DNA of 54,940 nt from contig DASVWD010000189.1 of assembly GCA_036389795.1 (NCBI GenBank), positions 1 through 54,940 of the forward strand. The letters run 5' to 3'. The notes under the pieces are model-generated. The model ran no database searches and was not told where the DNA came from. It saw only the letters and a list, made by a program, of their open reading frames with translations. This document shows, piece by piece, positions 1 through 7,965 of this stretch. Position 1 is the first letter of the stretch; each line of letters starts with the position of its first letter. Origin of the DNA: Longimicrobium sp. Its GTDB lineage: Bacteria > Gemmatimonadota > Gemmatimonadetes > Longimicrobiales > Longimicrobiaceae. The position numbers were made by a program, and so were the translations under genes.

Positions 1-1181
1 ACCGCGCGGACCCATGCCTCGGCCCCCGCCGGCCGCACCCGCTCCAGCGCCACCCCCAGCGGCACCGCCACCACGATCGCGCCCAGCAGCGAGGCGGCCA
101 CCAGGAAGAGGTGCCGCAGCGTGAGCCCGGCCAGCAGCGTCCGCCGCTCCCACAGGTATCCGCCCAGCGACCCGCCGCCTCCCCGCGCCGCCGGGCGCGC
201 GCCCGGAGCGGCCTCCCCCTCCAGCAGCCCCAGCTCGCGCAGCGCGTCGGCGGCCACCCGCGCCACGGGCTCGCCGTCCACCTCCACGCGGCGGTTCAGC
301 ACGCGCATCCGCCGCTCGTCGAGCCGTCCGCTGAGCCGCGACAGCTCCGCCACGCCGCGCGGCGAGTCGCGCCACATCCGCGGGCCCACGAGCGCGGCGG
401 CCTGGTAGGGCGGGAAGAAGCGGCGGTCGTCCTCCAGCACCACCAGGTCGTAGCGGGCGAGCAGGCCGTCGGTCGAGTAGCCGTCGACCACGTCCACGGC
501 GCCCTCGGCGAGCGCGCGGTACTTCACCGCCTGTACCAGCGAGCGCACCTCGCGCGGGCGCAGGCCGTACGCGCGCGTGAGCCCCGGCAGCCCGTCCGGC
601 CGCCCGATGAAGTCCGGCGTGAGCCCCGCCACCAGCCGGGGCGAGGCGCGCGCCAGGTCCGAGAGCGTGGCGAGCCGGTAGCGCCGCGCCGTCTCGCGCC
701 GCACGGCGATGGCGTAGGTGTTCTCGAAGCCGAGCGGAGGCAGCCAGTGCACCCCCCAGCGCGCCTCGAACTCGCGCGACACGATCCCGAAGACCGAATC
801 GGCATCGGGGATCGGCTGGCGGTCCAGGATCGCCAGCAGCCCGGTGCCCGTGTACTCGGGGTAGACGTCGATCGCCCCGGAGCGCAGCGCCGCGAACGCG
901 ATCTCCGTCGCCCCCAGCCCCAGCCGCCGCTCCACGGCGAGCCCGCGCGCCTCCAGGAGCTGCGCGAACATCTCCGCCAGCAGGTAGCTCTCCCCGAACG
1001 GCTTCGACGCCACGATCACCGGCCGCCCGCCCCCCGCCTGCCGCATCGGGCCCGCCTGCGCCGCCGTCCCGGAGACGACGAGGCAGTCGAGGAGCAGGAG
1101 GAGGAATCCGAACTGGAGCAGAAGCCTCAGCGGTGAGACTCGGCTCGATCTCCGGGCGGTTGAAACCGCGGCAACGACCAC
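1..1181 (-). CDS. Substrate-binding/permease fusion of an OpuC-type (ergothioneine/betaine-like) ABC importer, C-terminus off the left edge
   Basis: Reading leftwards, a hydrophobic signal segment (LLLQFGFLLLLLDCLVV) is followed by a periplasmic binding domain starting ASKPFGESYLLAEMFAQLL with the DVYPEYTGTGL motif typical of OpuAC/ProX-type proteins. After about 270 residues a permease begins (LTLRHLFLVAASLLGAIVVAVPLGVAL) and runs off the window. The family binds quaternary amines; with egtB-egtD-egtA next door, ergothioneine is the most attractive ligand, but that is inference. The known fused ergothioneine importers that I recall have the permease first, so binding-domain-first order is odd. 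GTG at 1181 is the only conventional in-frame start ahead of the signal segment, but it lies in a palindromic intergenic element; a CTG at 1130 is an alternative. Confidence 0.75.
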   Translation of the reverse strand, partial: MVVAAVSTARRSSRVSPLRLLLQFGFLLLLLDCLVVSGTAAQAGPMRQAGGGRPVIVASKPFGESYLLAEMFAQLLEARGLAVERRLGLGATEIAFAALRSGAIDVYPEYTGTGLLAILDRQPIPDADSVFGIVSREFEARWGVHWLPPLGFENTYAIAVRRETARRYRLATLSDLARASPRLVAGLTPDFIGRPDGLPGLTRAYGLRPREVRSLVQAVKYRALAEGAVDVVDGYSTDGLLARYDLVVLEDDRRFFPPYQAAALVGPRMWRDSPRGVAELSRLSGRLDERRMRVLNRRVEVDGEPVARVAADALRELGLLEGEAAPGARPAARGGGGSLGGYLWERRTLLAGLTLRHLFLVAASLLGAIVVAVPLGVALERVRPAGAEAWVRA

Positions 1182-1345
1182 ACGCAGTCCGCCTGCGCGG
1201 ACGAGCGGGCTGCGCCCGCGCGCTTCGCGCCTGGAGCCAGCCTGCCCGTGCCGGAGCCGGCCCCCGCGCTGGAGGAGTCCGCGAAGGCGGACTTTGCGCA
1301 GTTGTCGCCGCGGATTCATCCGCCCCCGGTCGGAAGCGGGACGAC
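1141..1345. repeat. Intergenic element with multiple palindromes
   Basis: It holds GCGGTTGAAACCGC, TCCGCCTGCGCGGA and GTCCGCGAAGGCGGACTTT as separate short hairpins. The last, with the following TTGTCGCCGCGG stretch, resembles the element near 50325-50360, so this looks like a REP-type repeat of the genome. It fills the gap between the two importer genes and overlaps the proposed GTG start of the fusion gene. Confidence 0.5.
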
Positions 1346-1374
1346 GGAAGACCCGAGAGGATGAACGGGCTTTC

Positions 1375-2136
1375 TCATCGCTGAGATTCCTCCCCTCTCA
1401 GCCTCGCCCGCGCCAGCAGGTCGCGCACGTACTCCGTCGCCGGCGCGGCGACGAGGGTGGCCGGCGCGGCCACCTGCTCGATGCGGCCGTTGCGGAGGAC
1501 GGCGATGCGGTCCGCCAGCAGCGCCGCCTCGTGCAGGTCGTGCGTGACGAAGAGGGCGGTGATGCCCAGCCGGCGCCGCAGCTCGCCGAACGCCTCCTGC
1601 AGCTCCGCGCGGGTGATGGCGTCCAGCGCCCCGAACGGCTCGTCGAGCAGCACGATGGACGGGCTCGCCGCCAGCGCCCGGGCGATGGCCACCCGCTGCC
1701 GCTGCCCGCCCGACAGCTCCCGCGGCCACCGCCCGCCGAACGCCTCCGCCGGCAGCCCCACCCACCCGAGCGCCTCCGCCGCCCGCCGCTCCGCCCGGCC
1801 GTCGCGCAGCAGCCAGGGGACGAGCGCCACGTTGCGCAGCACCGTCCAGTGCGGCAGCAGCCCCCCGTCCTGCGGCACGTAGCCCACGCGCCGCCGCAGT
1901 TCCACCGCGTCCACCGACCGCGCGTCCGCGCCGTCGACGCGTACGGCGCCCGCTTCGGGCTCGGTCATGCGGTTGAAGCAGCGCAGCAGCGTCGTCTTTC
2001 CCGACCCGCTCTCGCCCACCAGCGCCACGCACTCCCCCGCGCCGACCTGGAGCGACACGCCGTCCAGCGCCACGGCCGGGCCGTAGCGCTTCGTCACCCC
2101 TTCCGCGGCGAGGACGACGTCGCGCAATGCGCTCAC
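1375..2136 (-). CDS. ABC transporter ATP-binding protein, OpuCA/ProV-like
   Basis: 253 residues from GTG at 2136. It energises the importer encoded just downstream. Visible motifs are Walker A GESGSGKTT, signature LSGGQRQRVAIARAL, Walker B IVLLDEPFGALD and the H-loop VTHD, with GYVPQDGGLLPHWTVLRNVALVP in the Q-loop region as in the glycine betaine/proline ATPase family. It lacks the C-terminal CBS pair of full-length OpuCA/ProV and is short, like the EgtV-type ATPases. It is divergent from egtB with about 200 bases between starts, which fits coordinated control of ergothioneine transport and synthesis. Substrate is inferred from context only. Confidence 0.85.
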   Translation of the reverse strand: MSALRDVVLAAEGVTKRYGPAVALDGVSLQVGAGECVALVGESGSGKTTLLRCFNRMTEPEAGAVRVDGADARSVDAVELRRRVGYVPQDGGLLPHWTVLRNVALVPWLLRDGRAERRAAEALGWVGLPAEAFGGRWPRELSGGQRQRVAIARALAASPSIVLLDEPFGALDAITRAELQEAFGELRRRLGITALFVTHDLHEAALLADRIAVLRNGRIEQVAAPATLVAAPATEYVRDLLARARLRGEESQR

Positions 2137-2171
2137 GGGGAGGAGGGGTGGGGCGGGAACCGTCTGGTCAT
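2133..2171 (-). CDS. Possible 12-residue leader peptide before the importer ATPase
   Basis: ATG at 2171 has an AGGAG about 9 bases upstream and reads MTRRFPPHPSSP. Its TGA overlaps the GTG of the ATPase as GTGA, whereas that GTG has no obvious Shine-Dalgarno of its own. This arrangement could deliver ribosomes to the ATPase start by translational coupling. It is proline-rich and may be chance. Confidence 0.3.
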   Translation of the reverse strand: MTRRFPPHPSSP

Positions 2172-2340
2172 GGGATGGATTCTCCTGGTGCGCTTGCGCC
2201 GAATCCCCCGGCCCGGATCTTGTGACAAAGCCGGCACAGGGACGGCGCGACGTGCGCAAGCAGAGCGTGGCGCGGGGGAGCCCGCGCACGTAGCTTACAA
2301 CGCGCCCTTCCACGCTGACAACGCCCTCCCCGCCCGATCG

Positions 2341-3663
2341 ATGCCCGCGAGCAACGGAAGCACCCCCACGCCGCGCGAGATCGCGGCCCTGCTGCTGGAC
2401 GCCCGGGAGCGCACGCTGCTGCTGGTGGCGCCGGTGTCCGAGCCCGAGCTGCAGGCCCAGCACAGCAGGCTGATGAGCCCCATCGTGTGGGACCTGGGGC
2501 ACATCGCGCACTTCGAGGAGCTGTGGCTGCTGCGCAACCTGGAAGGGCCGGTGGAGTTCGGGGAGATGCCGGGGATGTTCAACCCCTTCGAGAACCCCCG
2601 CTCCACCCGCGGCGAGCTGCGCCTTCCCGGCCTGGCCGACAGCCTGGAGGTGATGGCCGAGGTGCGCCGGCGCGTGCTGGAGCGGCTGGAAGACGGCGGC
2701 GCCCCGGGCGAGGCCGGCCCGCTGCTCCGCGCCGGCTACGTCTACCGCATGGTGGCGCAGCACGAGTACCAGCACAACGAGACCATCCTCCAGGCGCTCC
2801 AGCTGAAGGAGGAGCCGCCCTACCGCGCCCCCCGCGCCATCCGCCCCCCCCGCGGCCGCCCCGTCCCCGCCGACGCCGACGGGATGGTGCGCTTCCCCGG
2901 CGGCCCTGTGGAGATCGGCACCGACGACCGCAGCGCGGCCTACGACAACGAGCGCCCGCGGCACCGCGTGGAGCTCGCGCCGTTCCGCATCGGCGCCTGG
3001 CCGGTCACCGGCGGCGAGTACATGCGCTTCATCGCCGACGGCGGCTACGAGCGCGCCGAGCTGTGGACCGAGGCCGGGTGGAAGTGGCGGCAGGAGGCGG
3101 ACCTCACGGCACCGCAGTTCTGGGAGAAGCGCGGCGAGGAGTGGCGGTCGCGCAGCATGGACCGGGAGACGCCGGTCGATCCCAACTGCCCCGTCTGCCA
3201 CGTCTGCTGGTACGAGGCCGACGCGTACGCCCGCTGGGCCGGCGGCCGCCTCCCCAGCGAGCAGGAGTGGGAGGCCGCCGCGTCGTGGGACCCGGCGACG
3301 CAGACGAAGCGCGCCTACCCCTGGGGCGACGAGCCGCCCACCGCGCTCGACGCCAACCTCGACCAGCTCTCCTTCGCCACGGCGCAGGTGGGCGCCTACC
3401 CGCGCAACCTCTCGCCGATCGGGTGCTACGGGATGATCGGCGACGTGTGGGAGTGGACGTCGAGCGACTTCGGCGGCTACCCCGGCTACGAGACCTTCCC
3501 GTACCGGGAGTACTCCGAGGTCTTCTTCGGCCCCGAGTACAAGGTGCTGCGCGGCGGGAGCTGGGCCACCCGGCCCGGCGCCGTCCGCAACACCTTCCGC
3601 AACTGGGACTACCCGATCCGCCGGCAGATCTTCAGCGGCTTCCGGATCGTGCGCGATGACTGA
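2341..3663 (+). CDS. egtB: EgtB, ergothioneine-forming sulfoxide synthase
   Basis: 440 residues. EgtB is a non-heme iron enzyme that couples hercynine to gamma-glutamylcysteine (or cysteine) through O2-dependent C-S bond formation. The N-terminal DinB-like domain shows the iron ligands: H54 in WDLGHIAHFEE and H141/H145 in HEYQHNET. The C-terminal half is a formylglycine-generating-enzyme-like domain ending GFRIVRDD, with DVWEWTSSDFGGYPGY and VLRGGSWATRP. ATG 2341 gives the normal family length; no strong ribosome binding site precedes it. The stop overlaps the egtD start by 8 bases, so the three egt genes form one operon. Confidence 0.93.
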   Translation: MPASNGSTPTPREIAALLLDARERTLLLVAPVSEPELQAQHSRLMSPIVWDLGHIAHFEELWLLRNLEGPVEFGEMPGMFNPFENPRSTRGELRLPGLADSLEVMAEVRRRVLERLEDGGAPGEAGPLLRAGYVYRMVAQHEYQHNETILQALQLKEEPPYRAPRAIRPPRGRPVPADADGMVRFPGGPVEIGTDDRSAAYDNERPRHRVELAPFRIGAWPVTGGEYMRFIADGGYERAELWTEAGWKWRQEADLTAPQFWEKRGEEWRSRSMDRETPVDPNCPVCHVCWYEADAYARWAGGRLPSEQEWEAAASWDPATQTKRAYPWGDEPPTALDANLDQLSFATAQVGAYPRNLSPIGCYGMIGDVWEWTSSDFGGYPGYETFPYREYSEVFFGPEYKVLRGGSWATRPGAVRNTFRNWDYPIRRQIFSGFRIVRDD

Positions 3664-4621
3664 CCCCGCCGCCTCCCTCCCGGCCGCCGCCGCCGACCCC
3701 GCGGTCCTGGCCGACCTGCGCGAGGGCCTGTCGCGCCCGCAGAAGGAGCTGCCGCCCAAGTACTTCTACGACGCGCGCGGCTCCGAGCTGTTCGAGGCGA
3801 TCACGCGGCTCCCCGAGTACTACCTGACCCGCACCGAGCGCGCGCTGCTGCTGCGCTGGATGCCGGAGTGGGTCGGCGAGCTCCGGCCGCGCGCCCTGGT
3901 GGAGCTCGGCGCCGGCAGCGCCGAGAAAACGCGCATCGTGCTGGACGCCATGCTGGGCGCCGTCGGCTTCGCGGCGTACGTCCCCGTCGACGTGAGCGCC
4001 GAGTTCCTCGACAGCGCCGCCGCGCGCCTCGCCGCCGAGTATCCCACCCTCGACGTCCTCCCGGTGGTGGCCGACATCACGGCGGAGTTCGAGTTCCCCG
4101 ACATCCTGCCGCGGCCCACGCTGCACGCCTTCCTGGGGAGCACCATCGGCAACTTCACCCCGGCCGAGGCGGTGGCGCTGCTCGGCCGCGTGCGCCGCCG
4201 CATGGCCGCGGGCGACGTGTTCCTGATGGGCGTGGACCTGCGCAAGGACCCGGCGGTGATCGAGGCCGCGTACAACGACGCCGCGGGGGTGACGGCGGAG
4301 TTCAACCGCAACATGCTGCGCGTGCTGAACGCCGCCGCGGGAACCGACTTCGATCCCGACGCCTTCGAGCACCGCGCCTTCTACGACCGCGGGCGTCACC
4401 GCATCGAGATGCACCTGGTCTCGCGCCGGCCGCAGACGGTCGACGTGCCGGGGCTGGGCCCGGTCCGGCTGTTCGCGGGGGAGACGATCCGCACCGAGAT
4501 CTCCTGCAAGCACGACCGCGCCAGCGTGGACGCCATGCTCGCCGGCGCGGGGATGAAAGTCCGCGCGTGGGAGACGGACGGCGCGGGCCTCTACGCGCTC
4601 CTCCTGGCCACCCCCGCCTGA
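3656..4621 (+). CDS. egtD: EgtD, L-histidine N-alpha-methyltransferase
   Basis: 321 residues, the normal size. It trimethylates histidine with S-adenosylmethionine to give hercynine, the EgtB substrate. Seen: PPKYFYDARGSELFEAI near the N-terminus, LVELGAGSAEKT as the AdoMet motif, FLGSTIGNF, the histidine-pocket segment YNDAAGVTAEFNRNML, and TEISCKHD near the C-terminus. It begins inside the end of egtB (ATGACTGA overlap), which points to translational coupling. Confidence 0.94.
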   Translation: MTDPAASLPAAAADPAVLADLREGLSRPQKELPPKYFYDARGSELFEAITRLPEYYLTRTERALLLRWMPEWVGELRPRALVELGAGSAEKTRIVLDAMLGAVGFAAYVPVDVSAEFLDSAAARLAAEYPTLDVLPVVADITAEFEFPDILPRPTLHAFLGSTIGNFTPAEAVALLGRVRRRMAAGDVFLMGVDLRKDPAVIEAAYNDAAGVTAEFNRNMLRVLNAAAGTDFDPDAFEHRAFYDRGRHRIEMHLVSRRPQTVDVPGLGPVRLFAGETIRTEISCKHDRASVDAMLAGAGMKVRAWETDGAGLYALLLATPA

Positions 4622-4629
4622 CCACCGCC

Positions 4630-5910
4630 GTGCCGCTCGACCCCGCCCTCCTGGCCGCGGACCTGCGCGACAACGCCTTCGGCTTCCGCCGCAGGACGGT
4701 GCGCCCGCCCGCCATCGGCGCCGAGGTGGAGCTGATCCCGGTGGACGCCGACACGCGCGCCCCGGTCCCCATCGTCTCCGACGGCGGGCCGTCGACGCTC
4801 GCGCTGCTCAGGCGCCTGGCCGGGCGCAACGGCTGGCGCGAGGAGCCCTCGCCGTACGGCGCGCCGCGCTTCGTGGTCCCCGACGGCGGCGTGCTCTCCT
4901 TCGAGCCGGGGGGGCAGATCGAGCTCTCCGCGCCGCCCTTCCACTCGGCGTCGGCCCTGCTCGCGAGCCTGCGCGTCACGGTGTACCCGCTGGTCCGCGA
5001 GGCGCTCGACCAGGGGATCGACCTGCTGAGCGTGGGCGTCGACCCGGTGAGCCCGGTCGAGGCCGTCCCGCTGCAGCTCCCCGGCGCGCGCTACGCCCGG
5101 CTGACGCGCTTCATGGAAGACCTGGGCACCGGCGGCGTGCGGATGATGCGGCAGACCGCGGCCTTCCAGTGCAACCTGGACTGGTGCGGCGACGCGCTGG
5201 CGCGCTGGCGCTTCCTGAACGCGCTGGCGCCGTACGCCACCGCCGTCTTCGCCAACTCGCCCGTGTACATGGGCGCCGACACCGGCGAGAAGAGCTTCCG
5301 CGCGCGCGTCTGGCGCGAGCTGGACGGCGGCCGCACCGGCATCTTCCCCTGCGGCGGCGATCCCGTCCGCGAATACCTGGACTTCGCGCTCGACGCGCCC
5401 GCCATCCTGCTGGGCGAGGCGGGCGAGTGGGAGCCGTTCCGCGACTGGAACGGGCGCGGCGCGGCGGCGCTGGACGACTGGCACGCGCACCTGACCACGC
5501 TCTTCCCCGACGTGCGCCCCAAGGGCTTCGTGGAGGTGCGTTCTCTCGACGCCGTGCCACCCGAGTGGTACGCGGCGCCGCTCGTCTTCCTGGGCGGCCT
5601 CACCTACCACGAGCCCACCTTCGCCGCCGCGCGCGAGCTCGCCGGAGATCCCGATCCCGCCCTCCTGGAGCGCGCCGGGCGGCTCGGCCTGCGCGACGAG
5701 CGGATCGCGTCCACCGCGCGCGGCCTGTTCGAGCTGGCGCTCGCGGGGGCCGAGGCGCTGGGCCCCGCCTTCCTCTGCCCCGCCGACCTGGAGGAGGCCC
5801 GCGCCTTCCTCGCCACCTACACCCGCCGCGCCCTCTCCCCGGCGGACGACGCGCTCCCCGCGTCCGCGTCCACGTCGGAGCCCGTAGAGCCCGCCCCCGC
5901 TGCCGTTTAG
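4630..5910 (+). CDS. egtA: EgtA-type glutamate-cysteine ligase
   Basis: 426 residues from GTG 4630, eight bases after the egtD stop. The family makes gamma-glutamylcysteine from glutamate, cysteine and ATP; in the mycobacterial-type pathway that dipeptide is the sulfur donor for EgtB. GAEVELIPVD near the N-terminus, FEPGGQIELS, FQCNLDW and the C-terminal EVRSLDAVPPEWYAAP are GCS2/EgtA features. No EgtC amidase or EgtE lyase is seen in the window, so the last steps are encoded elsewhere or EgtB uses cysteine. The C-terminal 20 residues are a low-complexity tail. Confidence 0.85.
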   Translation: MPLDPALLAADLRDNAFGFRRRTVRPPAIGAEVELIPVDADTRAPVPIVSDGGPSTLALLRRLAGRNGWREEPSPYGAPRFVVPDGGVLSFEPGGQIELSAPPFHSASALLASLRVTVYPLVREALDQGIDLLSVGVDPVSPVEAVPLQLPGARYARLTRFMEDLGTGGVRMMRQTAAFQCNLDWCGDALARWRFLNALAPYATAVFANSPVYMGADTGEKSFRARVWRELDGGRTGIFPCGGDPVREYLDFALDAPAILLGEAGEWEPFRDWNGRGAAALDDWHAHLTTLFPDVRPKGFVEVRSLDAVPPEWYAAPLVFLGGLTYHEPTFAAARELAGDPDPALLERAGRLGLRDERIASTARGLFELALAGAEALGPAFLCPADLEEARAFLATYTRRALSPADDALPASASTSEPVEPAPAAV

Positions 5911-6012
5911 CCCGTCACGCCTCCCATGGCGGTTTGGCCTCTTGCGCCGGGTGTCCACCACGTGCATTTTTCAGCCGTTTCGTGCCTTCCCATTCGTCTC
6001 GGCAGACAGGCC

Positions 6013-6469
6013 ATGGCGGATCTTGGTGAGAAGACCTTCGGAGAACTCCTAGTGGAAGCCGCCGAGGAGATGCTCGCAGTTCATCGCGGCGAGAAGCAAC
6101 CCGCGCGCGTCGATTACCTGCCGATCATCAATCGGCAGCACGACGTGGAGGCCGCCTCCGCACTACGACGCGGAACGGATCGCGAGGGTGCGCACGTCGA
6201 TGGGAGTCTCCCAGCCGATCTTTGCCAAGCTGCTGAACGTCAGCCTGAGCACTGTTAAGGCGTGGGAGAACGAGTACCGCGAGCCGGACGGAGCCACGAA
6301 GCGGCTGCTCGAGGTGGCGGAGAAGCATTCCGAAATCCTGCTTGCCTCGCTGGTGGGACATCAGGCTGATCCGCCATATCACATACCAGACCTGGAAAAC
6401 AGCGGGCCTCACGCAGAGTCAGCAGAGTTAGCAGAGAACTTCTCCGCTGACTCTGCTGACTCTGCGTGA
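6013..6469 (+). pseudogene. Frameshifted helix-turn-helix antitoxin-like gene
   Basis: The first frame reads MADLGEKTFGELLVEAAEEM and continues to about 6150. The second frame resumes with PPPHYDAERIARVRTSMGVS and the HTH segment VSQPIFAKLLNVSLSTVKAWENEYREP. Together they match the usual layout of NadS/HigA-like antitoxins, so an extra base near 6150 breaks the gene. An internal ATG at 6188 could still express the HTH half. The reading frame ends inside a palindromic repeat, which supplies the last residues (SADSADSA). No toxin gene is adjacent. Confidence 0.6.
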
Positions 6470-6470
6470 G
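6408..6470. repeat. Word-repeat palindrome, family A copy 1
   Basis: The left arm CTCACGCAGAGTCAGCAGAG is matched perfectly by its inverted copy at 6451-6470, with TTCTC near the centre. The same 20-mer occurs at 40903, with similar flanking sequence. It may act as a terminator without a T tract. Confidence 0.8.
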
Positions 6471-6503
6471 AAAGTCTTTGCCAGATTCAGCATCAGAGGC
6501 GGA

Positions 6504-6779
6504 ATGACGCGCGACATGCAGCACTACCTGCGGCTCCCATACACGACGCGTGTGGCGCCCGACCAGGGGACGCGCGGCGAGCGGCTGTTCCTGGCTTCCG
6601 TGGAAGAGCTACCGGGGTGCCAGTCTCACGGAGACACGCCGGAAGAGGCCCTGCTGAACCTGAAGGACGCGATGGAGCTGTACATCGGCTCCATGCTCGA
6701 AGATGGGATCGAGCCGCCGGAGCCACGGGGCGAACCGGTTTCCTGGGGCGTGAAAACTGATCGTCCCTCGGCCGCATAG
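6504..6779 (+). CDS. HicB-family antitoxin, orphan
   Basis: 91 residues. HicB proteins fold like partial RNase H and neutralise HicA mRNA interferases, often also repressing the operon. The diagnostic segment is LPGCQSHGDTPEEALLNLKDAMELYI, preceded by ERLFLASVEE. No HicA-like small basic dsRNA-binding ORF is found on either side, so this is a solitary antitoxin or a metabolic HicB-domain protein. ATG 6516 is an alternative start. A strong hairpin follows. Confidence 0.75.
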   Translation: MTRDMQHYLRLPYTTRVAPDQGTRGERLFLASVEELPGCQSHGDTPEEALLNLKDAMELYIGSMLEDGIEPPEPRGEPVSWGVKTDRPSAA

Positions 6780-6797
6780 ACCGATAATCCGCAGACA

Positions 6798-6833
6798 AGA
6801 GCGGGCCGCCCGGATCATCGGGTGGCCCGCTCT
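6798..6833. terminator. Bidirectional hairpin terminator
   Basis: Arms AGAGCGGGCCGCCCG and CGGGTGGCCCGCTCT pair almost perfectly around a 6-base loop. It lies between the convergent HicB gene and the secreted-protein gene that ends at 6879. Confidence 0.7.
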
Positions 6834-6878
6834 CATCTCGCCTTTCCGCCGCCCCGCGCGCGGCGTTCCGGGCCGGGA

Positions 6879-7772
6879 TCACCTCCCGAGCGGGGGCTCG
6901 TTACCGGGGAAGCATTGCGCGAAGCGTGCGGACGAGGAGGCGTCGCGCAGCCGGAGCGCGATCATGGCGCCGAGCAGGGCGGGTGAAAGGCCGACGCTAC
7001 TGCTGTAGTTAAAGCCGTGTGAATGGCACGTTCCCGCCTGCGGATGCACCACGGCCAAGGAGAGCCTGAAGTCGGCGCCGGCCCTCTGTTCGAACGACAC
7101 CTGGACGTGCGCGAGCCGTCCCAGGGCCGGCGTGCCCGGGTGCAGCGGCAGCGCCGTCAGCCTTTCTCCCGGGACGCTGAGGGCGTCTTCCGCGATCCGC
7201 TCCAGCTCCCTTTCCGTCAGGTCCGCGCGCGGCTCGCCGCTCCACCGGACCACGAAGGGGACCCGCACCGGGGGCCGGGTGTCCGCGAGGGAGGGAGGGA
7301 GGGCGATCCGGGCGCCGGGCTCGACGACCGTGACCGTGGAAGAGCCTTCCGACGCGCCGAACGGCGACTGCCTCCCCATCACGAAGGCCCCGTTGCGCAG
7401 CCCCGCCCGGTACTCTCCTGGCGGCGAGGTGACCACGAAGGCCCGCTCGGTCCAGAGCGAGTCCCCGGGCGCGACCCGGACGGGGTCCGCGCGGCAGTCC
7501 CGCTCGCCGCCCACGTCCGCGACCGCCAGCTCGCCCACGAAGCGGATCTCGCACGGGCGCACATCCACCGCGAGCGTGCTGTCGGAGAGGTTGATCAGGA
7601 CCGAGCGCACGCGCACGGTGTCGCCCGTGGCGAGCGGCGACGCGTACCCCGAGGTGAGCCGCGCGGCGAAGCGGGGGAGCAGGTCCAGGCCCTGGGCCGC
7701 CGCCGGGGCGGGCGCGCCGGACAGCCCCGCCAGGAGCGGGAAGAAGACGAGGGACCGCGGAAGGATGCGCAT
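6879..7772 (-). CDS. Secreted protein of unknown function
   Basis: 297 residues from MRILPRSLVF, chosen because a good signal peptide ending APAAAQ starts there; an upstream ATG at 7841 only adds charged residues. The mature part looks beta-rich (VRVRSVLINLSDSTLAVDVRPCEIRF, then APGDSLWTERAFVV), resembling a proteinase-inhibitor or BsuPI-like domain that carries an emphasis on DSLWTE-type strands. Two Cys pairs (RPCEI/ERDC and GTCHSH/AQCFPG) could be disulfides in the periplasm. No catalytic motif is recognised. It is monocistronic between two hairpin terminators. Confidence 0.65.
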   Translation of the reverse strand: MRILPRSLVFFPLLAGLSGAPAPAAAQGLDLLPRFAARLTSGYASPLATGDTVRVRSVLINLSDSTLAVDVRPCEIRFVGELAVADVGGERDCRADPVRVAPGDSLWTERAFVVTSPPGEYRAGLRNGAFVMGRQSPFGASEGSSTVTVVEPGARIALPPSLADTRPPVRVPFVVRWSGEPRADLTERELERIAEDALSVPGERLTALPLHPGTPALGRLAHVQVSFEQRAGADFRLSLAVVHPQAGTCHSHGFNYSSSVGLSPALLGAMIALRLRDASSSARFAQCFPGNEPPLGR

Positions 7773-7911
7773 GACCGCCCTCCGGCCGGGGAAAAAGTCT
7801 GGCTCGCGCCGATCCGGCGAGAGCGCCGGCTCCTGAGGCACGATGCTCCCCGGACCGCGCTCGCGTCAAGACATTTCGTACCGCGAGAACGGTCGGGCGG
7901 CGCGAACGGAA

Positions 7912-7940
7912 GCGGGCCGCCCGGCGGTCGGGCGGCCCGC
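7912..7940. terminator. Hairpin terminator after the peptide-import operon
   Basis: GCGGGCCGCCCG and CGGGCGGCCCGC form a perfect 12-bp stem with a 5-base loop, 26 bases past the stop of the minus-strand gene ending at 7966. Confidence 0.65.
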
Positions 7941-7965
7941 TCCCGGTCTCCGCCGGCCCGGCGGC

